Part shown: positions 23,616-34,836 of the stretch, piece after piece
How the letters are laid out: each line of letters opens with the position of its first letter
How positions within the stretch are numbered: the first letter of the stretch is position 1
Assembly (NCBI RefSeq): GCF_910589235.1
Contig: NC_060975.1
Span: 3,128,069 to 3,192,068 of the forward strand
DNA length: 64,000 nucleotides
Origin: Vespa crabro
Lineage: Eukaryota; Arthropoda; Insecta; Hymenoptera; Vespidae
Reading direction: 5' to 3'
Notes under the pieces: model-generated
The model's database searches: none
The model's input: only the letters and a program-made list of their open reading frames with translations
What the model was told of the DNA's origin: nothing
Made by a program: the position numbers and the translations under genes

Positions 23616-26600
23616 TCAGTGAGTTGGTAATACATCAAATCGAACCATAGGATCATTGAGATAAGCACACCATGTGAAACCAGGTGGATATCCTGAAAAA
23701 GTCATGCATACTTTGTATTAGTTTGATACACTGTATATAATATCATGTAAGTTATATTAAATGTTCAAATGAATTAAACATTAATAAACTATTATTTGTT
23801 ACTAATATTAATAGAGTTATCAAAAGGTCTATTAAGATTTGCTTTATTTATTTTAAAGCTAAAAAGAAAAAGTTAAAAACATTCATAAAGTTACTGCATA
23901 AACTATTACTTAAGATTATTTAATGTAACTGATAATTTTGTATGTAATATATATACAAGTAATTAGCACAAAAAATACATATATAATACTTACGTAATAC
24001 CATACATTTAATAGTTTTTATAAAGTTTTGATTCAATGACGAGATATAGCAGGAAGTTCCACCACCTTTTGTCCAGCTGCATGCGGTAATTAATTATATG
24101 TTAATTACATAATAAGATTGTTTTTTTTCTTTTTAGAAAAATTAATTCAGTAAGCAAAAACAAATATAAACAAACATGTTTAAAGAGCAATAAAATAGCA
24201 TAGATAAATATTAGTCATATAAAAGATGTAGGCTGTGTTAAAAATGAAATTTAGCACTTATTTAAACATTCAATATAATAATATATTTTTTTTCTATATA
24301 GGAATACAATAGCATAGAAGAAGAAATACACACGCGTATATTTTTCAAGTATAAAACACGCGCACGCAAAATGTTATAAATATATAATGTTTCCAATTAA
24401 GAAATGATCTTTTGCTCTTACGTAACAAAATATTTATTTTTTGTGCTTTCTCATATATGGCGTAGTTGAAAATACATACCCACATATGTATATGTGCGTT
24501 TTCAATTTTAAGTACTTAAACCTCAGAGAAATATATATATGTATATTTCTTCATGATTTAAACAAACGATTTGTTCTCAAAGAAAGACATTCATGTTACG
24601 TTGTGCCATTATAATTAATAATAAAAATCAATTACTCAACTGTGAGCATCGTATATATATATAAGGATACGATGAATTATGCAATAGAACAAACTATATA
24701 TATGCTATTTTTTATTTTTAGAGATGTAGAAAAACATAGAAATAAAAGAAATATATAAAAATATGCATCTTTCTTCTATCCATGCCTGATGGTAACATAT
24801 GTGTAGCTTGACTCGGTTGCAATGCTCATCGTACGTACACACGAAGGTCGCACGCACGCACGCACAGACACAAATAACAATTTTTATAACAATGTGTAAA
24901 AATGATTTATATATATCCTATTGTATAAAAATTAAACAATTCTGTTTAAAATTCAATTTTATGAAATTCAATATAGATATTATCTATAAGTGTTTTATAG
25001 ATTTTCTCATATGTATAATTATGATCTTATATTAATCAATAATTTTCACTTTTAGGACGGAAACAATAAACATCAATTTTAATCTTTGTTTATATATTGA
25101 AATATACTTAAGTAAACTTTATAATTTTAATCTACTATTCTCATACTTCATATCGATATAGATAAAACTTAATGTTCTTAAGCTATTCGGGAATGATTTG
25201 GCTATAATTTTCCCTTAAAAAGAACATGAGTTTACTTAATCATTATAGATATTTTATATTACAATATTCTCTTTTATTTTTCGTTAAATAATTCAATTTA
25301 ACGTAAATAATGTGCTTGTATATTTATGAAATTCTAAATCAATTTAACTTTTTGATTTCAATATTGTAACAAAGAGTAATTAAAAGTATATATTAAAGAA
25401 AATTAAAATAAAACAATTTTTTTTTAATTAAAAATAGCGAATGAATACTATTATATATATATATATATTTAAAAATAATAAGGTAAAATCAAATTAAAAT
25501 TCTGCATGAAAATCAGTCTTAGACAAAACGTAAAATATCTCTTTATATAAAATTCTTGTAACTTCTTAAATATTTACCATCATTGAATGATCAATATGTT
25601 ATTTTCATAATAAACATTAAAATATATGTGTTAACATATACTTATACAATATATTAATATGGCAAATACTATAATGGCTTATAATTTTTGCTAATATATG
25701 TATGAAACAACAAATTATATGTAATGAATACATATATATTTGTAGTAAGAGACAAGAGCAAGTACATTATCAATAAGTAAATAAAACATTTTTGTTCAAT
25801 AAATAACAGGAAACTAATTTAATAACTACAAAAAAGACAATTTTCTTTTCATGTAAGTAACAAAATTTAAAAAAAATATCAAATCTAAATAATATTTTAG
25901 TATATTGATCTTTTATGTGAGTAAATGATATAAAAATATTTTAATTTTTAATATATTTTGCTTTATGTGTTATTGAACACATTATAGCCATTAAGAATTC
26001 AAGCATATAATCCTTAATGATTATTAATAATAAATGGCAATTATATATCGTACTATATTATTCTATGATGATAAATTTATCATGTGATATGAGATATCTT
26101 ATTATTATTAATAAGAAAAATATATAGCGAAAGTAATATAGATTGGATTATAACTGATAGAGAAATAACACTTTGAAAGATCAATTTAATGCACTTGATA
26201 AAATATAGCTTTAAGTATTTTTCTTCAGGTGCATTATGACATTTTTAATATCTATTGCGGTGATTACCTAAAATTAAGATCTGGTATAAAAAAAAACCTT
26301 GATAACGTTAACTTGCCTCTAGGTTTGTATTTTAGATGATCCTCAATGAATTGACAAGGACAACGGGCGGAGACGCAGTGACGTGGTGGTACAGAAAGGC
26401 CTGTGATGCTTCTATTACGATCCTGTGAGTCTATAACCAAATCAAGTCTGCGACGCACAAAGTGACGTGCCCATCGAGAAGCATACCTCAGCAACAGCAA
26501 CTCCGCCCGTTCCTGCCAACACATACTATCATCAATCAGTATTCAGATCGGCATTTGATTTATTGACATAATAATCTTCAGTTTATATCCTAAAAAGTAC

Positions 26601-27615
26601 TTTTTTTCAAACATGGTAGAGTTATACTTCTTTGTATAAAGTGTAAAACAATATAGGGGAAAACAAAAAATGCCATTTAATATAAATTAATTTTCATATT
26701 GCAACATGAAAATATAAAATGAAAAATAAGTATTCATTCGCTATTTTATAACTCAAATATTTTAAATCATTTATCTTTTTTCCGAAAAAAAAAAAAGAAA
26801 AAGAAAATGATGAAAAAAGTCTTATTTGATTAATTAATTAATAATTTTTATAGAATAAAATGTATATCAACAACTTAATTTGTTAATTTGTTAAAAGAGT
26901 TAGTATACTTATATACTATATAAGTACTATGTAAAATTATACGGAATATTCGTACCATTTTATTTATTAAGTTCTTATTTTCTTCCAAATTTATAATCTT
27001 GGAAGTTATATCATACTAATTGTATTCACTTTTACTTGATTTTAACGTTTTCTTAATTAAAAATGTATTACCATTACCAAAATATATATTATATTAGTTA
27101 TTATTAATTATTTATGGATTGTTTTAAGGTAACACGAATTGCATTGTTCATTGTTTGTATACAAATAGCATATTATACCTCAAATGTAATCGTGTAAGTA
27201 TAATTACTTTTTATGACAATATTTCTTCATTCTCCATATAGAAATAGTAAAACTGTTATGTTTGTAAAAAATATCAAATCCTAACTGCTATAGTTGTCTA
27301 CAAGACATAAATCTAGATACTTAAGAATGATTTAAATACTAAAAAAATTATTTAAAAATAAACTACCTGCATAATATCTGTTTTATATGTTATGATACTA
27401 TTTTACTGCACATGTACAGAGGTCGTAAGAGTTATTATTTTGATATCATCGTCAATACAAATGAAGAGCTAAATAAAAACAAAACGTAGATTTTATAAAA
27501 AATCTATGATAAAGTAATGTATAATTCAGAATAATGAATGAAATTCTTACTTGTAATATAAATTAAAAAATGTCTTTGTAATGCAGGTAAACATATATGT
27601 ATATATGTGTGCACG

Positions 27616-27670
<55 letters not shown>

Positions 27671-29509
27671 GTGCACACGCTCTACTGTGCATTTAACTTT
27701 ATAATTTTATAAATTCTTATAATAACTATTGTGCATAAGTACATGTGCATAAGTTTATTATCCTCATATGCCCCTATCCCTTAAAAAACTACTCCATCTA
27801 GGACAAAAATCTCTGCCCTGTATACGTGGCTTGTTACGCAACCATTCTTCAACATATTGACATGGACACAAAGCAGATGCAATATGACGTGGGGAAGAAG
27901 GATTTCCATCTTCATCGACCGTCCAATCCAGACGTCGACGTAAATAATCCTTTGCCCAACGTTGCACGTAACGGCATAATACTTGTTCACTTTTACCCTA
28001 GTATTTTATTTTAATTTATAGTACTACACATATAATATTGAAAACTATTAAATCAATATTTGTGTGTGAAGAAATTAACTCATCAAATTTATATTTTAAC
28101 TCTATCATAGTTTAATAATTATTTTTGAAATTCAAGAGTATTTATAAAATAAGAAAATGTATAATTTACCTGTTTCCGGGAAATTCGAGTTGTTGTACTG
28201 CCTTGTATTACAATATCACTATCATCAATATCCATTCGTTGCTGTAATTCTCTTTTACGCTGTGCATCATTTTCGTTACTTCTAATTGTCCTTCCTTCAC
28301 ATTCTTCACGTTCTATCACCTCTTGGAGTTTTTTCTAATAAAATTATTTTTGTATTACTGCTAGCAAATATATATATATATAAACATGTCTATAACAGTT
28401 ATTACTTATAATAATAATGAAAGACACTTACTATGCAGTCTGTAGTATCAAAATATATGAAACAGAGATTAACTTTATGGCAGGATATTTTTCCTCTGTC
28501 ATCCAATCCAAGTAATATCTTATGTCGTAATAAATGCTTATTAACTTGTGCCATACATTTTTCCAGATTATGATTCAATTTTATTTTAATAAACATGCAA
28601 AAAAATATTGCAGCTGCATTCAGGACTAACCACATGACGCCAAGCCCAAACAATGTAAGGCCAGTTACTCCAGAAAAGAGCAAACCAAGCAATACGACAA
28701 ATGCAGTAAATATCCAAAGGACAAGTATTCTTTTATAGCATACATTATACATATTGAAACGTACATCGTTTACAAGCAATTCCATTATATGCACATAGTC
28801 CTCGACAGTAAGCTGCAGTATATATGTGTACATATATATCAATTTGTTTTTCAATATTTTTTATCGTATAACAGTAATTTAAAAAAGAAGTTACTATAAT
28901 ATTTACCGTTAATCCTTGTGCCATTAATTCCTCTGGAACTAATTCTGGTCTAAATTTAGCTGGAGTTATCCAAGGCCATCTGGTATTAACTGGTAAAAGT
29001 GTAACAATAGTATCACCATTTGCAAATCCTTGTCTAATGTTTCCAATGGGTGTACTTATAACATTACTAGGATTATTCCTGCCATTAGATACATCTCGCA
29101 AATCCACTGTTTTTAAAGAAGCACTTTTTGGATCTGTAGTTTTAATATCGGACGGAACATTAAGATCTGTACTCTCAGAGACAATGGATCGACTTAATCC
29201 TGATCTATCTAAATTAATTTGGACGGATTCTGTTGCTATCACAGCACCACTATATTCATTATTTGTTTTATTTATCACTTCTAAATTTTCAACCGTTTTT
29301 CCAATCTTATCAACATTTATTGTAACAGATTCTGGCTTTATCACTGCTGGAGTATTTTTTTGCACTTTATTTACATATTTTGATTCATCTTTAGACACTG
29401 TTTCGCATGGTTCTACCTCTTCTTCAAATTGGACCCAGTTTTTTGTTTTGGAAGTGATATCAGAAGGACTGGCTTCTGATACATGATCAGTTGTATCTTG
29501 GGAACTCAT
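23616..29509 (-). CDS. TMEM268 homologue, long form (isoform B) using exons 4b-6
   Basis: The common 5' exons are 29509-28907, 28812-28432 and 28334-28170 (383 aa, all phase 0), continued here by 26512-26268, 24076-23994 and 23692-23616, about 517 aa in total. Residues 1-170 are Ser/Thr-rich and disordered. Two membrane spans lie in exon 2 (LVLWIFTAFVVLLGLLF and LTLFGLGVMWLVLNAAAIFF), followed by LLRHKILLGLDDRG and NLCFIYFDTTDCI, which match human TMEM268 (LLRHRVLLGV, WFVYFD). Exon 4b has ARCPCQFIEDHL, corresponding to human PCPCQLIEAY. Exons 5 and 6 end WCAYLNDPMVRFDVLPTH. They join exon 4b in phase if the GT donor at 26267 is used. A GC donor (GCAAGT) near 26316 would instead give an early stop in exon 5. 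Exons 5-6 are the least certain part. Confidence 0.72.
24077..26267. other. Intron of the TMEM268 long form
   Basis: 2.2 kb of AT-rich sequence with many short (TA)n runs, a CACGCG/CGCACG patch near 24330-24370 and an ACGCACGCACGCAC run near 24850-24866. No extra exon is evident. Confidence 0.5.
26513..27763. other. Sequence between alternative exons 4b and 4a of TMEM268
   Basis: AT-rich and non-coding. It contains the (TA)n-cored palindrome at 27607-27678, listed separately. If exons 4a and 4b are alternatives, splicing signals that choose between them should lie here or just upstream of 27997. Confidence 0.5.
27607..27678. repeat. (TA)n microsatellite inside a perfect inverted repeat
   Basis: GTGTGCACGTA (27607-27617) is the exact reverse complement of TACGTGCACAC (27668-27678). 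The 50 bp between them are almost pure TA, so the whole 72-bp block is one nearly perfect palindrome able to extrude a cruciform. Confidence 0.85.
27764..29509 (-). CDS. TMEM268 homologue, short form (isoform A) using terminal exon 4a
   Basis: The same first three exons are followed by a terminal exon at 27997-27764 that carries its own stop, giving 460 aa (human TMEM268 is about 340 aa, with a shorter N-terminus). Exon 4a contains RYVQRWAKDYLRRRLDW, PRHIASALCPCQYVEEWL, then NKPR and DFCPRW, matching the C-terminal CPCQ block of human TMEM268, which also ends soon after. This is therefore the form most like the vertebrate protein. Exon 4a begins in phase 0 after TACTAG, as does exon 4b. The function of TMEM268 is not well established. 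The gene is divergent from TTC19. Confidence 0.85.
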
Positions 29510-32041
29510 GTTTATAATAAAAGTAATTGGATTTAATTAAAATAATACTTGTGTCATCCAACTTTTTATTTATCTTATTTTTAGAATTATTAGTATATTT
29601 CCCAGGTTTTTGATAATATAGAACTCTTCTTCTAATCTGTAAGTAGACAATTAAAGAATGAGATAATATCATAAAATTTTTGATAAATAATGGACAATAA
29701 AAACATAGTTTTCATCTTTCAACGTCAACTTGATAAATCTTAACGCAAATAAGCTAATGATTAATAGGTAAATAAAAAATCGTTAAATAACGTACGTTTT
29801 ATCAAAAAATTATTTTACTACGCAATAATACGTGACTGGATAATAAACGCTAAAGAATAAAACGAGCCTTAATACATTGTTAAAATATATTCGTCATTAT
29901 ACAAATAAAAAAAAAAAAAAATGGAGGGAAAAAATTTTTAAATATTAAAAAAAAAAGCAAACAAACAAACATGAAGAAAAAAAGCACTAATTTAAAGCTA
30001 GTACAAATTGACATATGTTCATAAAACGAACATTTAAAAAAAAATTAACGACCATAATGATTATTTCTAAATTATAAAACTAATGATATATTAGGCATAT
30101 ATGTATATACATATTATTGACATTCAAATGATAAAAATAAAATATGAACCGAAATGAAAGAAAACTGGTGCACTTTTCGAGACATTTGTGTGTTTGCCTA
30201 TATGGAAATTCCTTCTACACTTTTTTTTTTCTTTCTTTCTATTTATACAAATCCTTGGTAATACTAATTCTACATTTGATTTTACTTCGAATAATATTAC
30301 AATTGTGAATTATAGGATTATTTTTTGAAACGTACCTGCTGCGATACAACCTGTCTCATGACCGCGAGGTGAAAAAGTACGTAATGTACGACATCAAGGT
30401 ATATGACATGGAGGATGAGGTGAGGCTAGGGAGGGGAATAAATAAAGGACACAATACGTAAGCATACGGCCCCACGCTCCCCACTCCATCCCTTCACAGT
30501 CATGTTTCCAATGATATGCATATCTTTCTTTTTCACTCTTTCTTTCTCTCTCTCTCTCTCTCTTTTTTCCTTCTCTGTTTCTCTCTCTCTCTCTCCCATT
30601 TTCCTCTATACAATTATTCTCCCATCAAACTAGACAACGACAATCAATTGTAATGCATACTAAATTACTTCTTTCCGACAGTATTCTTATAATATCTATC
30701 CTTTTTCTTTTTTATTATTCTTTTTGTTTAACTTCATGTTCTCATTCTTACATTATTTTTTTTATTTATATACAAATATAACGACAACGAAGGGTTTTAA
30801 ATTATTTCAACGATATTTACATTCTTCAGATTAATCTTCATTCAAAAAAAAAATCTTGAACAGATCAATCCAATACAGTAATAATGATATTGCAATCGAT
30901 CTAAGATAAGATTCTTTTCTATTGGTTAATTGATTATTATACAATTTTAAGTCTATTAATAAGAATATGATAACGATATGCATATATATGTATATTAATA
31001 ACGATTTATTATTATTATTATTATTTTGATAAAAAAGAAATTTACGCCGATAAAAGATTCTTCTTTTTTGATAAGAACGATGTAAATATTATACGTTCTA
31101 CTAAATTAAATTGCATAATCTTATTTATCTTGTTTGATTGTGTGATTCATAAAAAAAATTTTTGTAAATCGAAATTTAGATCAAATTTGCATATTTTTTT
31201 TTTATATAACCTAAAAATTATCTATTCTTATAAATATAAATCGAAATGTAGTATTTGACAATAGTTGATTACCTTTAATCGATTAACATTTATTTTAGAA
31301 TAAAATGATAAAAGAGTAAGAAATCTTTTACGCATAATAGTCATATAAAATTAATTAAAATAATAAACTAATAAAATATATTAATTTCTAAATATATATA
31401 TGTATATATATATATATGTTTGTATACGTGTACTTGTTTATGTTTATATAATCTATTAACAAAATTTATTTATTGATTTATTAAATTATAAATGAAGCAA
31501 GAAAATTCTATTTGTCCAATCTGAAATAAAGTATGTCCAAATAAACCAATAACGTGAGAGTAAATACATTCATACACGCATGCGCAATACCTGTTGATCC
31601 GAATGTATACTGTATTATAATAACTGATAAGTACAATAATTATACGTCTTCGATTTCAAGTCAGTCAAATGATTCCTTAATAATTTACAATATTCTAAAT
31701 GTTTTATCTTAATTTATTAAATTTCATACAATACAATTACTATTTACATGTGTAATAAAATATTTTGTAGTAAATTAAAGACACAATTATAGAAGAATAA
31801 TATAAATAATATTATTGCATAATTCATTAATTATAAAAAGTCATTAAATTTGCTAATGACATTATTTTATTATTACTAATGATTTACGAATGTCGATATC
31901 ATACTAATATTTATACAAATGGTTATTTAATAATAATAAAGAAAGCTGGTTGTTATTGATTATGACAAACGAAAATTACTTTTGAAATGTAAACAGATCT
32001 TATATAATTGCAATAATGAAATAGTTTGTGTAAATGTTACA
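29510..32041. other. Intergenic region between divergent TMEM268 and TTC19
   Basis: Mostly AT-rich, with poly-A runs near 29905-29960, a TC-rich stretch at 30531-30600, (ATT)n near 31010-31026 and (TA)n near 31395-31420. The exception is a GC-richer island at about 30325-30500, which contains the orphan open frame listed separately. The promoters of both genes should lie in this interval. Confidence 0.5.
30309..30461 (+). other. Orphan GC-rich open frame, possible exon of an unidentified gene
   Basis: A 50-codon frame opens after the TGA at 30306-30308 and closes at TAA 30459-30461. The candidate internal exon is 30316-30398 (acceptor TTATAG, donor AAG|GTATAT); its product reads ETYLLRYNLSHDREVKKYVM then YDIK. 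The third codon positions are G/C-rich (CTG CTG ... AAC CTG ... AAG TAC), unlike the neighbouring genes. No ATG precedes it. On the other strand the same island has a strong donor, CAG|GTACGT (at 30333), so it could instead be a non-coding first exon of TMEM268. I cannot assign it to a family. Confidence 0.3.
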
Positions 32042-33336
32042 ATGGCAATATATTATAGACAAATGATTCTTAATGCGTCGCGCCTGGTGGGAAAACATAT
32101 AAAATTAAATAATAATTTAAGAACTAATATACCAATATTTACTTATAGTCTTCCTATTAAAAATTTCAAATATTTATATGAATCAAGGAATAGAAGTTAT
32201 AATAACAATAATAAGAATGTTAACATAACTCATTATTATTTTTTTTTAAGTAGTCTACTTTTTAGTTTTTTTAAAGTTAATGAAGAAGATGAAGAAATTT
32301 CAGAACTTATTATGATAATTAAACGCTCAATATTATCAATGCAGGTTAAATATAATAAAATAATGTATTGATACATATAACATCATCATATTATACTTTT
32401 AATAATATTTTTATTTTTCGTGTAGAGAAATGAATTTAAAAAAGCAGAACAAATGTTACATATTGCTTTGAGACAAGCTCAGGCTTTACAAAATCAGAAT
32501 GCTATTACTTACATTTATGATTTGATGGCTAATGTTGCATTTGAGACTAAACAATTGAAAAAAGCGGAAACTCTATTTTTGTTGGTTTTGGAAAGATTAT
32601 TATCCAATGGCGTGACACAAGATGATTTGAAAGTCATACATATTAGTTTAAAGTTAGCAAATATATATGAACAAACAGGAGATATAGAGTAAGCATGTTC
32701 TTTTGATTTGACTAACATTTGAAAAATATTCAATTTTGTTACGAAATTTTTACAGAAAAGCTGAGACTGGTTATGAATTCTGTTTGAAAAATGTACAAAT
32801 TCATCTAGATAATAATCCTGAGGATGAAAATATATTAATATTATTGGCTATGACTTATGATTGGTATGCACAAATGCTTTTTTCTCAAGGAAAATATACA
32901 AATGCTCGTGAATACTTTGAACAATCTTATAACTTGTGTATTAAAGTAAATGGTACAGAGCACGAGCAAACAGTGAATTTACTTAATTATTTAGGGACTG
33001 TAAGTTGCAAAATGGAAGAATATGATAAAGCAATTGAATATCTAACTACTGCTATACAAATAGGTAAATTATTGAACATATGAGCATGTGTAGGTTTACT
33101 TATTTTAATTAAAGAAATATAATATTAATTTAATTCTTCTAGGGAAATCATTACCAGATATGGTTCATTTAGGTTCAGTTCATATTAATTTAGGAGATGT
33201 CTATTTAAAAAAAGGTTTATATTCTGAAGCAAAGAAAGCTTGCAATGAAGGTCGAAAAATAGCTAAAAATAGAGAGGATGAGAAATCTCTAGTAGAAGCT
33301 AATAAATGTCTTGACGATATAAAGAAATTAATGTGA
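32042..33336 (+). CDS. TTC19: Tetratricopeptide repeat protein 19, mitochondrial
   Basis: TTC19 sits in the inner mitochondrial membrane and helps clear Rieske-protein fragments from respiratory complex III. Four exons, 32042-32344, 32426-32688, 32756-33063 and 33143-33336, are in phase and give 355 aa (human 380). The first 60 residues are basic and hydroxylated, with few acids, as expected for a targeting presequence. A hydrophobic span follows (YYFFLSSLLFSFF, about 64-76), then an acidic NEEDEE stretch. The rest is TPR helices: KKAEQMLHIALRQAQAL, LKKAETLFLLVLERLL, then ILLAMTYDWYAQMLFSQGKY, EEYDKAIEYLTTAIQIGK and KKGLYSEAKKACNEGRKIA. The chosen ATG is the first in frame that leaves a presequence. 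Downstream 3' UTR is AT-rich. Confidence 0.93.
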
Positions 33337-34090
33337 TTATAATTAATATTATTTTTAAAGAAATCAATGTTATATTATAAAAGTTATATAACATTTGCAC
33401 AAGGACAACGATGTAAATAATGAAAAATAGAAACAATTATTATGTTTATCCAAGAGAACTTTAATTCTATTAGTGTTAGATTAAATGTTCTATTCTATCT
33501 TTGTAACTATAATATTTATTAGACTTACTTTTAATCATTATATAATATAATCTAAAATGTGTGTGAAAGAAAGTAACGTTTGAATATCTTAATTATTCCA
33601 CAATCAGAAAAATACAACAAAAGTTAAAGTAAAATATTTTTCTACTTTACAATTTTAATTTCTATAATTTGCATATATTTAAATACAATATGTCGCAAAG
33701 AAATTCTGTTAATTTCTCGTATAATATTTAAAAATATCTATATCTAATTAAATATTTGAGGTACAATTTTTAATCTAACAATTCTACAAATTTGTCAATA
33801 TTACTTAATCTATCAATGTAGTTGAATAATATATAAAAGTACCTGAATACGCTTCGTACAATTAATTCTTCATTCTGTTTATTGCATGCAACTCGGGAGA
33901 TACATAATTTATTTGTAAGGATTGCAAATGATAAAATGACGGAATGAAAAATTTCAATAAAAAATGTTAATTATAATACGTTACACAGAGGTCTATTTTT
34001 AAATACAATATATTACAGAGAAACACACAATTATAATTTATTGTTATTAATATTATATCTATCATATTATAGTTATCTTAAAAGTATGTC

Positions 34091-34144
<54 letters not shown>

Positions 34145-34201
34145 CAGTATCATATTAATATTATTATTACTATTATTATTAATATTATTTATTATTTATT
34201 A

Positions 34202-34243
<42 letters not shown>

Positions 34244-34836
34244 GTTTCTGTAGTTGTTAACATATGCTGACCTTAATGAATTGAATATGTAAGGTAGCAC
34301 AAAAAATATGTAACGGGAGATTAATGTTGCTGCATTTTTATAAGAACAGCTTCATCAATTATTATATTAATCTCCAGTACCTGTGCAACAGTAACTGTGA
34401 TATCGGTAATAAATAGTTAACATAGGGATAAATATTACGCTACCGCGGCAGTGTGCTTCCTGGATTTTGGGTAAGGGGCTTTTATCCTCTAATTATCAGG
34501 ACTATATCAACTAATATTCTACAGATAGACCCCTTTCCACTAACCCAAATTGTTGTATTATCTACTTACTGAAAATCGTATCAATAAGCAGCATGTATAT
34601 GTAAAATTATTGTTTTAGATAAAAGGTGGTGACATGTTGAATTTATTTTATAACACGACAGCCTACGTTTTGACTTCAGTTTTTTCTTTTTTTTTCTCTC
34701 TTTTAAACAGGTGTTTCAATGGTAAAGTGATAAATGCTACAACAAAATTGAACGTGTAATACATACGAGCAAAACTATCTAAAATAATGAGTACAAAAAT
34801 TGCTCAGTAGTAGAAATGTATATCTTGATTTACACT
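33337..34836. other. Convergent 3' region of TTC19 and striatin
   Basis: The stretch contains an (ATT)n tract at 34091-34145 and another at 34200-34245. The part at 34300-34560 is less AT-rich, with CTACCGCGGCAGTG and paired GGGTAAGGGGC / ACCCCTTTCCACTAACCC elements. It probably belongs to the striatin 3' UTR. No coding exon is seen. Confidence 0.5.

Noticed and set aside
29037..29486. 149-codon + strand open frame
   Set aside because: It is antisense to TMEM268 exon 1, which is supported by homology downstream and by splice phase.
34041..34253. Open frame made mostly of Ile and Leu
   Set aside because: It is the translation of an (ATT)n microsatellite.
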